This document shows, in pieces, positions 9,190 to 18,041 of a stretch of DNA of 64,000 nucleotides. Every line of letters begins with the position of its first letter. Positions within the stretch are counted from its first letter, which is position 1. The stretch is taken from assembly GCF_018885305.1 (NCBI RefSeq), contig NZ_CP076544.1, forward strand, positions 2,542,001 to 2,606,000, given 5' to 3'. This DNA comes from Curtobacterium sp. L6-1 (lineage in GTDB: Bacteria > Actinomycetota > Actinomycetes > Actinomycetales > Microbacteriaceae). Made by a program: the position numbers and the translations under genes. The notes beneath the pieces are model-generated. The model did no database searches. It had not been told where the DNA came from and saw only the letters and a list, made by a program, of their open reading frames with translations.

Positions 9190-9870
9190 TTACTTGATCT
9201 GGGCGGTGATGGTGGCGGTGCCGACGAGCAGGCCACCCTTGACGGCGTCGGTCTTGAAGGTGTCGTTGAGCAGCTTCGCGGCGTCGTCGGAGACGTGGAC
9301 CGTGGTGCCGGTCAGGATGGCGTTGTCGCCCTCGAGCTGGAGCGGCTTGAGGGTGCCGCCGTGCAGCGAGAACAGGTACGCGTTCGGCGCGGCGACCTTG
9401 CCGTTGACGAGGACGTCACCGTAGAGCTTCGAGGAGCCCGGGTTCACGACGAAGTTCTCGAGCGTGACGGTGGTGTCGCCGGCCTTGAGGGTCAGGCCGG
9501 AGTCGTCGTGGTTCAGCAGGCCCTGCACGTAGGGGCGGTAGTTGCCGTCCGGGCTCCAGTACGTGACCGAGCCGGAGGTGATCGGGAACGACACGGCGCC
9601 GTCCTCGAGCTTGCCGTCACCCGAGACGCCCGGGGTCAGCTTCAGCGAGGCCAGGGCGTCGGTGAAGCCCTTGTCGAGCGCGACGGACGTGTCGCCGCCG
9701 AGGACCTCGGGCACCGAGGCGACCGGGGCGGGGATCTTCGACTCGGAGCTCGAGACGGTGTGCACGGCCGGGGTCGACGCGTTCGCGGCGGTGACACCGA
9801 ACGCGGCGCCGCCGAGCACGAGGGCACCGGTCGTGGCGAGGGTGATCGAGGTCTTCAGGGACTTGCGCAT
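9190..9870 (-). CDS. Secreted protein of unknown function
   Basis: 226 aa. A Sec signal peptide (MRKSLKTSITLATTGALVLG...) with cleavage likely after ANA near residue 31. The mature part is a predicted beta-rich domain with no cysteine and no membrane anchor; it contains YWSPDGNYRPYVQG and VTLENFVVNPGSSKLYGDV. This layout is reminiscent of HtaA-like extracellular beta domains, but that is only a loose resemblance. ATG 9870 is chosen because AAGGAAC lies about 9 nt upstream and a signal peptide starts there; a longer form from 9927 would bury the signal sequence. Divergent from phosphoketolase. Confidence 0.7.
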   Translation of the reverse strand: MRKSLKTSITLATTGALVLGGAAFGVTAANASTPAVHTVSSSESKIPAPVASVPEVLGGDTSVALDKGFTDALASLKLTPGVSGDGKLEDGAVSFPITSGSVTYWSPDGNYRPYVQGLLNHDDSGLTLKAGDTTVTLENFVVNPGSSKLYGDVLVNGKVAAPNAYLFSLHGGTLKPLQLEGDNAILTGTTVHVSDDAAKLLNDTFKTDAVKGGLLVGTATITAQIK

Positions 9871-10076
9871 GTCTTCGTTCCTTTGCTTGTTCGCGCTCGA
9901 CGCGGTCATTGGATGCGCGCCGAACACACCCCGTGACGGGGTGGAGAACCAGCAACGTGCGGCTGGTGAGCGCTGCGGGTGTTTCCCGGCTTGTGACAGT
10001 GATTCGGGGCGGGTCGCAGATCGGATTGGGGAGATTTCTGGATCTTCCGGATCGCCCCTCTCGTAGCGTGTGAGGC

Positions 10077-12551
10077 ATGGCCACGACGCACTCGTCCACC
10101 GACCGCATCCGCGCGATCGACGCCTGGTGGCGCGCCGCGAACTACCTCACCGTCGGGCAGATCTACCTGCTCGACGACCCGCTGCTGCAGCGGCCGCTCG
10201 AACCCTCCGACATCAAGCCCCGTCTGCTGGGGCACTGGGGGACGTCGCCGGCGCTCAACCTCGTCTACGCGCACCTCAACGCGCAGATCACCGAGACCGA
10301 CCGCGACGTGCTGTACATCTGCGGTCCCGGTCACGGCGGCCCCGCGATGAACGCGAACGCCTGGCTGGACGGCACGTGGAACGAGCTCTACCCGGACATC
10401 ACACCGGACCCGGCGGGGCTGCAGCGATTCTTCCGACAGTTCTCGTTCCCCGGCGGCATCCCCTCGCACGCAGCCCCGGAGACGCCCGGCTCGATCAACG
10501 AGGGCGGCGAGCTCGGCTACTCGCTGGCGCACGCGTACGGTGCGGCGCTCGACAATCCGGACCTCGTCGTCGCCTGCGTCGTCGGTGACGGGGAGGCCGA
10601 GACCGGACCGCTCTCCGCCTCGTGGCAGGCACACACGTTCCTCGACCCGGTGGCGGACGGTGCGGTGCTGCCGATCCTGAACCTCAACGGGTACAAGATC
10701 GCGAACCCGACGATCCTCGCCCGCATCCCCGACGAGGACCTGCAGGCGTACTTCCGCGGCCTCGGGTACGAGCCGATCGTGGTGGACTCCGGCCGTGTCG
10801 ACCACGACCCGTTCGCCGTGCACGCCCTGTTCGACGGTGCGCTCCGCCGCGCCCTCGCGACGATCGACGACATCCAGGCCGCGGCCCGCGCCCAGGCGGC
10901 CCGTGCCGCCGCCGGTGAGATGGCCGGCGCCACCGACCTCCGCCCGCGCTGGCCGATGATCGTGCTCCGGACCCCGAAGGGCTGGACCGGGCCGAAGGTC
11001 GTCGACGGCGAGCAGGTCGAGGGCACCTTCCGCGCCCACCAGGTGCCGCTGCCGAACGTCCGCGACGACGACGCGCACCTGCGGCAGCTCGAGGAGTGGA
11101 TGCGCTCCTACCGTCCGGAGGAGCTGTTCGACGAGGACGCGCGCCCGATCGGCATCCTCGAGACCATCCGCCCCACCGGCGACACCCGGATGAGCGCGAC
11201 CCCGCACGCGAACGGCGGGCGCATCCGCACCGCGCTCGACCGGCCGGGCCTCGAGGAGTTCGGCGTCCCCGTCGGCGAGGACGCCTCGGCGACCGGCACG
11301 CTCGGCCCGTGGATCGCCGCGCTCATGCAGCGGAACCAGAGCACCTTCCGGCTGTTCGGACCGGACGAGACCATCTCGAACAAGCTCGACGCGGTCTTCG
11401 ACGTCACGGACCGCGTCTGGCGGGCCCGACGCGAAGCGGGCGACGAGCACATGGCCGCCCGCGGTCGGGTCATCGAGGTGTTGTCCGAACACCTGCTCGA
11501 GGGACTCCTCGAGGGGTACGTGCTGAGCGGTCGCCACGGCCTGTTCAACACCTACGAGGCGTTCGCCCACATCGTCGACTCGATGGTCGGCCAGTACGCG
11601 AAGTGGCTCGAGTCCTCGACCGACATCGACTGGCGCGCACCGGTCTCGAACCTGACGATCCTGCTGTCGTCGCACGTCTGGCGGCAGGACCACAACGGCT
11701 TCTCGCACCAGGACCCCGGCTTCCTCGACGTGGTCGCGTCGAAGCAGCAGGACCTCGTGCGGATCAAGCTCCCCGCCGACGCGAACACGCTGCTCGCCGT
11801 CGCCGCCCACGCCTTCGAGACGACGGACCGCATCGAGGTCATCGTCGCCGGGAAGCACCCCGAGCCGGTGTTCCTGTCGCTCGAGGACGCCGTCGCGCAC
11901 GCCGCGGCCGGGGTCGGCACCTGGGACTGGGCCGGCACCGAGCAGCAGGTCGGCCGGGTCGACGTCGTGCTCGTCAGCGCCGGGGACGTCCCCACCGTCG
12001 AGACCGTCGCCGCCGCGGACATCATCCGCCAGCACGCCCCCGACGTCGGCGTCCGCGTCGTCAACGTCGTCGACCTGCTGTCGATCGGCGACCCGCGCAA
12101 GCACGAGCACCCGATCAGCGACGAGCGGTACGACGAGCTCTTCCTGCCCGGGACGCCCGCCGTGTTCGCGTTCCACGGGTACCCGACGCTCGTGCACCAG
12201 CTCACCTACCGGCGGCACGGGCACGACGACCTGCACGTGCACGGCTTCCTCGAGCGCGGCACCACGACGTCGCCGTTCGACATGCTCATGCGCAACGAGA
12301 TGGACCGCTACGCCCTCGCCCACGACGCGCTGACCCGCGTCGCCGACGGGTCCGACCGGTTCGCCGACCTGCTCGCCGCACTCACCGACGCCCGTGCTGC
12401 GGCGCAGTCGTACGCCTACACGAACGGCGAGGACCACGAGGCCGTCTCCACGTGGCAGTTCACCGGCTGGCCGCAGGACGAGGCGTCCGACGGCGGCACC
12501 GGCGGCGACCCCGGGCAGGGCGAGAGCGAGGGCTCGGCGCCCGGTCGCTGA
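10077..12551 (+). CDS. xfp: Xylulose-5-phosphate/fructose-6-phosphate phosphoketolase
   Basis: 824 aa, standard length. A ThDP- and phosphate-dependent enzyme that cleaves xylulose 5-phosphate to acetyl phosphate and glyceraldehyde 3-phosphate (and often fructose 6-phosphate to erythrose 4-phosphate). Signatures: GHWGTSPALN, GPGHGGPAMNANAWLDG, SFPGGIPSH (phosphate and substrate binding), the ThDP motif GDGEAETGPL followed by NGYKIANPT, and the C-terminal Gly/Ser-rich tail. It connects to the xylA-xylB and alpha-xylosidase genes elsewhere in the window, giving a short route from xylose to acetyl phosphate. No acetate kinase gene is adjacent. Confidence 0.95.
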   Translation: MATTHSSTDRIRAIDAWWRAANYLTVGQIYLLDDPLLQRPLEPSDIKPRLLGHWGTSPALNLVYAHLNAQITETDRDVLYICGPGHGGPAMNANAWLDGTWNELYPDITPDPAGLQRFFRQFSFPGGIPSHAAPETPGSINEGGELGYSLAHAYGAALDNPDLVVACVVGDGEAETGPLSASWQAHTFLDPVADGAVLPILNLNGYKIANPTILARIPDEDLQAYFRGLGYEPIVVDSGRVDHDPFAVHALFDGALRRALATIDDIQAAARAQAARAAAGEMAGATDLRPRWPMIVLRTPKGWTGPKVVDGEQVEGTFRAHQVPLPNVRDDDAHLRQLEEWMRSYRPEELFDEDARPIGILETIRPTGDTRMSATPHANGGRIRTALDRPGLEEFGVPVGEDASATGTLGPWIAALMQRNQSTFRLFGPDETISNKLDAVFDVTDRVWRARREAGDEHMAARGRVIEVLSEHLLEGLLEGYVLSGRHGLFNTYEAFAHIVDSMVGQYAKWLESSTDIDWRAPVSNLTILLSSHVWRQDHNGFSHQDPGFLDVVASKQQDLVRIKLPADANTLLAVAAHAFETTDRIEVIVAGKHPEPVFLSLEDAVAHAAAGVGTWDWAGTEQQVGRVDVVLVSAGDVPTVETVAAADIIRQHAPDVGVRVVNVVDLLSIGDPRKHEHPISDERYDELFLPGTPAVFAFHGYPTLVHQLTYRRHGHDDLHVHGFLERGTTTSPFDMLMRNEMDRYALAHDALTRVADGSDRFADLLAALTDARAAAQSYAYTNGEDHEAVSTWQFTGWPQDEASDGGTGGDPGQGESEGSAPGR

Positions 12552-12573
12552 GCGCACCACGACCGGTCCGGAA

Positions 12574-12595
12574 GGCGTGCCCGTCAGCGGGCGCC
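12574..12595 (+). terminator. Imperfect hairpin after phosphoketolase
   Basis: GGCGTGCCCG pairs with CGGGCGCC around a short loop with one bulged base, 22 bp after the xfp stop and just before the GtrA promoter. Confidence 0.45.
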
Positions 12596-12609
12596 CGGCC
12601 GGGCCGGTC

Positions 12610-12622
12610 TACGCTTGGCCGG
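12610..12622 (+). promoter_or_regulatory. -10 box of a leaderless promoter for the GtrA gene
   Basis: TACGCT at 12610-12615 lies 6 nt before the GTG at 12622, which places the predicted transcription start on the start codon. No Shine-Dalgarno sequence is present, consistent with a leaderless mRNA. Confidence 0.5.
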
Positions 12623-13089
12623 TGCAGTCGTTCTCGCTCCGGTCCGTGGTGGAGCACCCCGCCCTCCGGTTCCTGGTCGTCGGCGGGCTCGGCTTCGTCA
12701 TCACGATGGGCATCAACTACGGGCTGAAGTTCTTCGTCATCCCGCAGCACCCGGTGACGGCGCTGGCGATCGGCATCGTCGTCGCAACGGTCGTCTCGTA
12801 CTTCCTCAACAAGAAGTGGTCGTTCGGGGACCGCGGCGAGCTGCACACCGGTCACGAGGTCCTGCTCTTCGTCGTCGTCAGCCTGATCGGCGTCGCGCTC
12901 AACTCCGCACCGCTGTGGATCTCGCGGTACGTCCTCGGCCTGGCGGTCCCGAACGTCTCGCTCGCCGGTCAGGAACTCGCGGACTTCATCAGCGGGCCGG
13001 TCATCGGCACGCTCATCGCGATGTGCTTCCGGTACTGGGCGATGAACCGCTTCGTGTTCCCCGCCCGGCCTGCCACGCTGGACGCGTGA
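12622..13089 (+). CDS. GtrA-family membrane protein
   Basis: 155 aa with four membrane helices: [19 protein letters not shown], the FLNKKWSF loop typical of GtrA/DPMS-related proteins, [14 protein letters not shown], and the C-terminal helix ending [10 protein letters not shown]. GtrA proteins are thought to help flip or accept polyprenyl-phosphate-linked sugars for cell-wall glycosylation. GTG 12622 is chosen from the leaderless promoter. Its stop overlaps the next start (GTGA), so it is translationally coupled to the FAH hydrolase, though their functions look unrelated. Confidence 0.85.
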   Translation: MQSFSLRSVVEHPALRFLVVGGLGFVITMGINYGLKFFVIPQHPVTALAIGIVVATVVSYFLNKKWSFGDRGELHTGHEVLLFVVVSLIGVALNSAPLWISRYVLGLAVPNVSLAGQELADFISGPVIGTLIAMCFRYWAMNRFVFPARPATLDA

Positions 13090-13769
13090 CCGACCTCGTC
13101 GTCCCGGCCCCGAGCCTCCCGTCCGTCCCGACCGCCACCGGCGGGCGCTTCCCGGTCCGCCGCGTGTACTGCGTCGGCCGCAACTTCGCGGCGCACGCGC
13201 GCGAGATGGGCCACGATCCCGACCGCGAGCCGCCGTTCTTCTTCGGCAAGCCCGCGGACGCGGTCGTCGTCGACAGCGCCGACACCCCGTACCCGCCGGG
13301 GACGAACCGGCTGGAGCACGAGGTCGAACTCGTGGTCGCCCTCGGCCGCGGTGGCCAGGACGTGTCCGTGGCGGACGCGCTCGGACTCGTCTGGGGGTTC
13401 GCGGTCGGCATCGACCTGACCCGCCGTGACCTGCAGGCCGAGGCGAAGCGACTCGGTCGGCCGTGGGACCTGGCGAAGGGGTTCGACCACTCCGCGACGG
13501 TCGGGACGGTCGTCCCCGCTGCGGGTGTGGACCCGGCGTCGGGCGCCGTCACGCTGCACGTCGACGGGGAGATGCGGCAGTCGGGCGACCTCGCCGACCA
13601 GATCTGGAGCGTCGCCGAGACCATCGCCGCACTGTCGCGGTCCGTCGCCCTCGCGCCCGGCGACCTGCTGTTCACCGGGACGCCCGAGGGGGTCGGGCCC
13701 GTCGAGCGGGGCTCGGTGCTGCGCGGGGCGATCGACGGGGTCGGTGTCGTGGAGACGCGCATCGTCTGA
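13086..13769 (+). CDS. Fumarylacetoacetate hydrolase (FAH) family protein
   Basis: 227 aa, the short single-domain FAH form that cleaves C-C bonds in acylpyruvates such as fumarylpyruvate, or acts as an isomerase/decarboxylase. Motifs: [24 protein letters not shown], the metal-binding [34 protein letters not shown] and [14 protein letters not shown]. The GTG start overlaps the GtrA stop by 3 nt. Confidence 0.88.
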   Translation: MTDLVVPAPSLPSVPTATGGRFPVRRVYCVGRNFAAHAREMGHDPDREPPFFFGKPADAVVVDSADTPYPPGTNRLEHEVELVVALGRGGQDVSVADALGLVWGFAVGIDLTRRDLQAEAKRLGRPWDLAKGFDHSATVGTVVPAAGVDPASGAVTLHVDGEMRQSGDLADQIWSVAETIAALSRSVALAPGDLLFTGTPEGVGPVERGSVLRGAIDGVGVVETRIV

Positions 13770-13928
13770 GGTCCGCGGCGGACACCCGTGCCCGCTGGGA
13801 ACGTCCGGAGGCGACCGGCGTAGAACCGACCTCGAACGCCGCACGGGGACGACGCGGCGATCCGCAGGCAGGACGGGCAGCAACCGCAACGGAGCGGTCG
13901 GACGCGTCCGGATCATGGAGGTGGTCCT

Positions 13929-14909
13929 GTGGAGGAACACGACCTGCTCGCCACGTCGTGGACGTGGACCGGGAGCGAACCGGTCCACGAGCGCATCCGC
14001 GCCGTCACCCGGGCCGGGTTCGCGGGGCTCTCGCTGTCGCTCGACGACCTGCACGAGGCCCGCGCGACCACCGGCCTCGCCGAGCTCCGGCGGATGCTGG
14101 ACGACGCCGGCGTGGTCTGGGTGCAGCTCGGCATGCTCGGCGACTGGTGGTCGACGACGAGCCGGAGCGACCAGGAGGCGGACCGCGGCGTGGTCCTGGA
14201 GGCCGCCGCGACCCTCCGGGCCTGGCAGGTCGTCGTCCGCGCCGACCACGCCGTGCCAGCCGTGTCCCTCGGGACGATGGCGGAGGCGTGGGACCGGCTC
14301 GCCGTGCAGGCCGAGGGCGTCGGTGCCCACCTCGTGCTCGAGCCGGAGCCGTGGTCGAACCTGGGCACGGCGGAACGGGCCGCACGCTTCGTGGCGGCGG
14401 GACACCCGAACGGCGGGCTGCTCCTCGACGCGATGCACACACTCCGCGGCGGGTCGACGCTGGCGTCGATCGCGCAGGGCGTCTCCCCCGCGGTCCTCGC
14501 CGCGGTCGAGCTGACCGACGGCCTGCTGCACACCCCGAGCGGCATGACCCTGGCCGACGAGTCCCGGGACGGGCGGTACCTGCCGGGCACCGGCGCGTGG
14601 GACCTGCCCGGCTTCGTCCGGACCGTGCGTGGTCTCGGCTTCGACGAGCCGTGGGGTGTCGAGGTGCGCACGCCGGCGCTCCGCGCGATGCCGATCGCCG
14701 ATGCGCTGCGGACGGCCGCGGCAGCGACCCGCGCGGTGCTCGACGCCGCCGACGCGCACGGCGGCCCACCGGCTCCCGCGATGCCGACGAGCACGGCGCC
14801 CACCTCGGCCGTCGACTACGAGCAGCCCCGGAGCACGGTCCTCCCGAGTGTGGCGCTGCCCCGCCGGACCGGCCCAGCGACCTCCGCGTACCGTGGTGGG
14901 CATGACTGA
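13929..14909 (+). CDS. Sugar phosphate isomerase/epimerase-like TIM-barrel protein
   Basis: 326 aa, AP-endonuclease-2-type TIM barrel as in xylose-isomerase-like epimerases. Supporting strands: AGFAGLSLSLDDLHEA, LVLEPEPW, GLLLDAMHTLR, AVELTDGL and PWGVEVRT, which supply the Glu/Asp/His residues that usually bind a divalent metal. The last 60 residues are Pro/Ala-rich and look disordered. The substrate is unknown. GTG 13929 has GGAGGTGG about 6 nt upstream. The 159-bp gap before it shows no clear element. Overlaps the next small gene by 8 nt. Confidence 0.75.
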   Translation: MEEHDLLATSWTWTGSEPVHERIRAVTRAGFAGLSLSLDDLHEARATTGLAELRRMLDDAGVVWVQLGMLGDWWSTTSRSDQEADRGVVLEAAATLRAWQVVVRADHAVPAVSLGTMAEAWDRLAVQAEGVGAHLVLEPEPWSNLGTAERAARFVAAGHPNGGLLLDAMHTLRGGSTLASIAQGVSPAVLAAVELTDGLLHTPSGMTLADESRDGRYLPGTGAWDLPGFVRTVRGLGFDEPWGVEVRTPALRAMPIADALRTAAAATRAVLDAADAHGGPPAPAMPTSTAPTSAVDYEQPRSTVLPSVALPRRTGPATSAYRGGHD

Positions 14910-15081
14910 TCAGGCACACCCCGGGAACGACGAAGCGCTGCGGGCATCGCAGGAGGCCATCGACGAGGCGAAGGCCGCCGCGACCGAGGCCGGCGAGGCG
15001 GACGAGCGCGAGGCCGCGCGCCAGGACGTGCCGCTCGAGTCCGGTGCGGCGCCCGCGGACGGCCCGGCCCCCGCGGCCTGA
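14902..15081 (+). CDS. Small acidic Ala/Glu-rich protein
   Basis: 59 aa: mostly Ala, Glu and Asp, predicted helical or disordered, without a recognised domain. TACCGT at 14889-14894 lies 7 nt before the ATG, so it may have its own leaderless promoter inside the end of the upstream gene. A terminator follows. Confidence 0.55.
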   Translation: MTDQAHPGNDEALRASQEAIDEAKAAATEAGEADEREAARQDVPLESGAAPADGPAPAA

Positions 15082-15095
15082 CACCGAGCCTGTCG

Positions 15096-15121
15096 GGACC
15101 GGCGCGTCAGCGCGTCGGTCC
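15096..15121. terminator. 11-bp hairpin between two small convergent genes
   Basis: GGACCGGCGCG (15096-15106), loop TCAG, CGCGTCGGTCC (15111-15121), with one G-T pair. Placed 15 bp after one stop codon and 15 bp before the opposing one. Confidence 0.65.
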
Positions 15122-15135
15122 GCGACCCGGTCCGG

Positions 15136-15336
15136 TCAGTCGTCGACCTGCTCGCCGAGGAAGTCGGCGTAGGTGGCCTCCGGGTCGGTGACACCCCCGG
15201 CGTCCACCATCTCCCGTTCGGTCGACCGCCCACCGACGGGTGCGCCTCCGGCGGCGCCCTGCTCGCCACGCGGGTCCCCCAGCGCGTCTCCGCGCTGCCC
15301 CTGCGTGAACGGCGGCAGGTACTTGCTCGCGTCCAT
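15136..15336 (-). CDS. Small hypothetical protein
   Basis: 66 aa beginning MDASKYLPPFTQGQRGDALG and ending YADFLGEQVDD; polar, Gly-rich, no membrane segment or signal peptide. GGAAGGA lies 6-12 nt before the ATG and a TACGTT -10 candidate at 15364-15359 gives a leader of about 16 nt, so it is probably expressed. Function unknown. Confidence 0.6.
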   Translation of the reverse strand: MDASKYLPPFTQGQRGDALGDPRGEQGAAGGAPVGGRSTEREMVDAGGVTDPEATYADFLGEQVDD

Positions 15337-15403
15337 GTCGCGTCCTTCCGTCCCGAGGAACGTAACAGCCGACACGGGCGTGCCGGGCAGGGGCGGCCGG
15401 ATC

Positions 15404-15432
15404 GTCCCCCACCTGCGGTGACAACGGGGGAC
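15404..15432. terminator. 7-bp hairpin downstream of ligD
   Basis: GTCCCCC (15404-15410) and GGGGGAC (15426-15432), 54 bp beyond the ligD stop. Modest stem; the rest of this 149-bp gap holds the promoter of the small gene. Confidence 0.4.
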
Positions 15433-15485
15433 GGAAGTTCGCCCGGGGCGGACCCGATGCTGCTGCATGCGGATTCCGGAGCCCG

Positions 15486-18041
15486 TCAGGACGGGTCGTC
15501 CCCGTCCTCCGCACGCTCCAGGACGACGTCGTCGGGGGCCTTGTCGCTGCGCCACCCGCGCCACGAGGGCTGACGCAGGCGTCCGTCGCCGGTCCACTCC
15601 GCGAACTCGACCTCGGCGACCCGCTCGGGAGCGACCCAGTGCACGTCACGGGCGTCGGCTCTCGGGACGTCGACGAACGGGGAGTCGTCGCGGCCGATGG
15701 CGCCGAGCACGTCGGCGATCGCGTCGAGGTCGCGGTCGGTGAAGCCGGTCCCCACCTTCCCGACGTACTCGAGGCCCTCGTCCCCGGGGATGCCGAGCAG
15801 CAGCGACCCGATGCCCCCTTCGCGGCGGCCGGCCCCGGGCTTCCACCCGCCGACGACGACCTCCTGCGTGGCGTGGTGCTTGAGCTTCAGCCACGACTCG
15901 GAGCGCCGACCCTCGACGTACCGCGACGAGCGCTTCTTCGCCACGACGCCCTCGAGCCCGCGCTCCCGGGACGCCTCGACCGCGGCGGCGAGGTCGCCCG
16001 TCGACTCCGGGGGCACCTCGATCGCCCCGCCCGGGTCGACCACCGTGGCCAGCGCCTCCCGACGCGCGGTGTACCCGAGGCGGGTCAGCTCGTGTCCGTC
16101 CGCCTCGAGCACGTCGAACAGGAACAGGTGCACCGGGGTCTCCCGTCGCGCCGCCGCCACCTCGCGCGGCTTGGTCAGCCCCATCCGGTCCTGCAGCAGC
16201 TGGAACGACGGGCGGCCGCGGGCGTCGAGCGCGACGACCTCGCCGTCGAAGACCCCGTCGACGCCCGCCCGCTCCGCGAGCTCCTGCAGCTCGGGGTACT
16301 GGTCGGTGAGGTCGTTGCCGTTCCGGCTGCGGAGGCGCACGGTCCCGTCGCGCACGGTGGCGAGCGCCCGCACACCGTCCCACTTCATCTCGAACGCCCA
16401 GTGCTCCGGGTCGAGTGCGGGCTCGCCCGTGCGGAGGGACGCCTGCATGGTGCGGCGCTCGTCGGGTGCGGTCGCCGCGGAGGCCGCCCGGTCGATCCGC
16501 GCGGAGGCGTCGGCACGTCCCGACGACCGTCCGAAGCCCCGCCCTGCGGTGGGGCGCTCGTCGGCCCCGCTGTCGGACGCCGTCGGCTGGTCCTTCGTCC
16601 GGTGGATGAGCCAGTTCGCCTCGCCCCCCGACCGACCACGACCGCGCGTGTGCAGGAGCGCGAGCCGTCGGACGCCGTTCGTCCGACCGTGCAGGGTGAC
16701 GATGACCTCCTCGCCCTCGCGCCACTTCTCGAGCTCGTAGGTGCCGTCGTCCCAGATGGTGACCGTGCCGCCGCCGTACTCGCCGGCGGGGATGATCCCC
16801 TCGAAGCCGCCGTACTCGAGCGGGTGGTCCTCGGTCTGCACGGCCAGGTGGTTCGCGCCGGGGTCGGTCGGTTCGCCCTTCGGGAGCGCCCAGCTCACCA
16901 GCACGCCGTCGTGCTCGAGGCGGAAGTCGTAGTGGTCCCGGGTGGCGTGGTGCTCCTGGATGACGAACGTCGGGGTCCCGTCGGTACGGACGGTCGGCGA
17001 CGCCTGCGGCACCGGCTCCGGGGTGCGGGTCGCGTCGCGCTTGGCACGGTAGGTGGACAGGCGGTCCTGCATCTCCTGCCGTTCCGCACGCTCCCGCTCG
17101 GTGACCTCCTCGGTCCGGGCACCGTCCCAGTGTCCGGCGTCGGCGCGCCCGACGCCGAGCGACGCCGCCGCGACGGGGTGCAGCAGGTCGTTCGTGTCGG
17201 GCATGCGCTCGAGGACCTCGTCGAGGGTCAGGTGCGCGAGCCCGGGCTCGGTCAGCTCCCGCCAGGTCCGCGGTGCGGCGACGGTCGGGTGCGGTCGACC
17301 GCGCAGCGAGTACGGCGCGATCGTCGTCTTGTTGCCGTTGTTCTGCGACCAGTCGACGAACACCTTCCCGGCGCGCTCGGCGCGGCTCATCGACGACAGG
17401 ACGAGGTCCGGCATGTCCTGCTCGAGCGCCTTCGCGAGTTCGTGCGCGACCTCGGACACCTGCTGCGCGGTGGCCCGGCCGTCGAGGGCCGCGTACAGGT
17501 GGATGCCCTTCGACCCGGAGGTCACCGGGTAGGGCTCCAGGCCCATGCCCTGCAGGACCTCGCGTGCCGCGACCGCCACCTCGACGCACTCCGGCAGCCC
17601 GACGCCCTCGCCGGGGTCGAGGTCGAGGACGAGCCGGTCCGGGTCCTGGTGTCCGCCGCGGGGACCGAACCGCCACTGCGGCACGTGCAGCTCGAGGGCC
17701 GCCTGCTGCGCCGTCCACACGAGCGTCGGCATCTCGTCGACGACGGGGTACTCGACGTCGTGGTGCTCGTGGTGGATGGTGTGGTGCCGGATCCAGTCCG
17801 GCGCGGAGTCCGGCAGGTTCTTCTCGAAGAACACCGCGCCGTCGACGCCGTTCGCCCAGCGCTTCCGGGTCATCGGACGGCCGGTGACGTGCGGGATCAT
17901 CCACGGGGCGATGCGCTCGTAGTACTCGATCACCCGCCCCTTGGTGGTGCCGGTCTCCGGGTAGAGCACCTTGTCGAGGTTGGTCAGCGCGAGGCGACGG
18001 TCACCGACCTGGACCGTCGTCTTCTTCGCCACCGGGCTCAC
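15486..18041 (-). CDS. ligD: Multifunctional NHEJ DNA ligase D (polymerase-phosphoesterase-ligase)
   Basis: 851 aa in mycobacterial order. Polymerase/primase domain (about 10-300) with the DxD metal site LDLDPGEG and SGSKGIHLY. 3'-Phosphoesterase domain (about 370-510) with FVIQEHHATRDHYDFRLEHD and VSWALPKGEP. ATP-dependent ligase domain (about 550-850) with the AMP-accepting Lys in EMKWDGVRA, EGVVAKKRSSRY and SWLKLKHH. It repairs double-strand breaks with Ku, encoded about 1.7 kb away on the other strand. GTG 18041 overlaps the SDR stop as GTGA, so ligD is translated in a coupled operon behind that SDR. Confidence 0.93.
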   Translation of the reverse strand: MSPVAKKTTVQVGDRRLALTNLDKVLYPETGTTKGRVIEYYERIAPWMIPHVTGRPMTRKRWANGVDGAVFFEKNLPDSAPDWIRHHTIHHEHHDVEYPVVDEMPTLVWTAQQAALELHVPQWRFGPRGGHQDPDRLVLDLDPGEGVGLPECVEVAVAAREVLQGMGLEPYPVTSGSKGIHLYAALDGRATAQQVSEVAHELAKALEQDMPDLVLSSMSRAERAGKVFVDWSQNNGNKTTIAPYSLRGRPHPTVAAPRTWRELTEPGLAHLTLDEVLERMPDTNDLLHPVAAASLGVGRADAGHWDGARTEEVTERERAERQEMQDRLSTYRAKRDATRTPEPVPQASPTVRTDGTPTFVIQEHHATRDHYDFRLEHDGVLVSWALPKGEPTDPGANHLAVQTEDHPLEYGGFEGIIPAGEYGGGTVTIWDDGTYELEKWREGEEVIVTLHGRTNGVRRLALLHTRGRGRSGGEANWLIHRTKDQPTASDSGADERPTAGRGFGRSSGRADASARIDRAASAATAPDERRTMQASLRTGEPALDPEHWAFEMKWDGVRALATVRDGTVRLRSRNGNDLTDQYPELQELAERAGVDGVFDGEVVALDARGRPSFQLLQDRMGLTKPREVAAARRETPVHLFLFDVLEADGHELTRLGYTARREALATVVDPGGAIEVPPESTGDLAAAVEASRERGLEGVVAKKRSSRYVEGRRSESWLKLKHHATQEVVVGGWKPGAGRREGGIGSLLLGIPGDEGLEYVGKVGTGFTDRDLDAIADVLGAIGRDDSPFVDVPRADARDVHWVAPERVAEVEFAEWTGDGRLRQPSWRGWRSDKAPDDVVLERAEDGDDPS

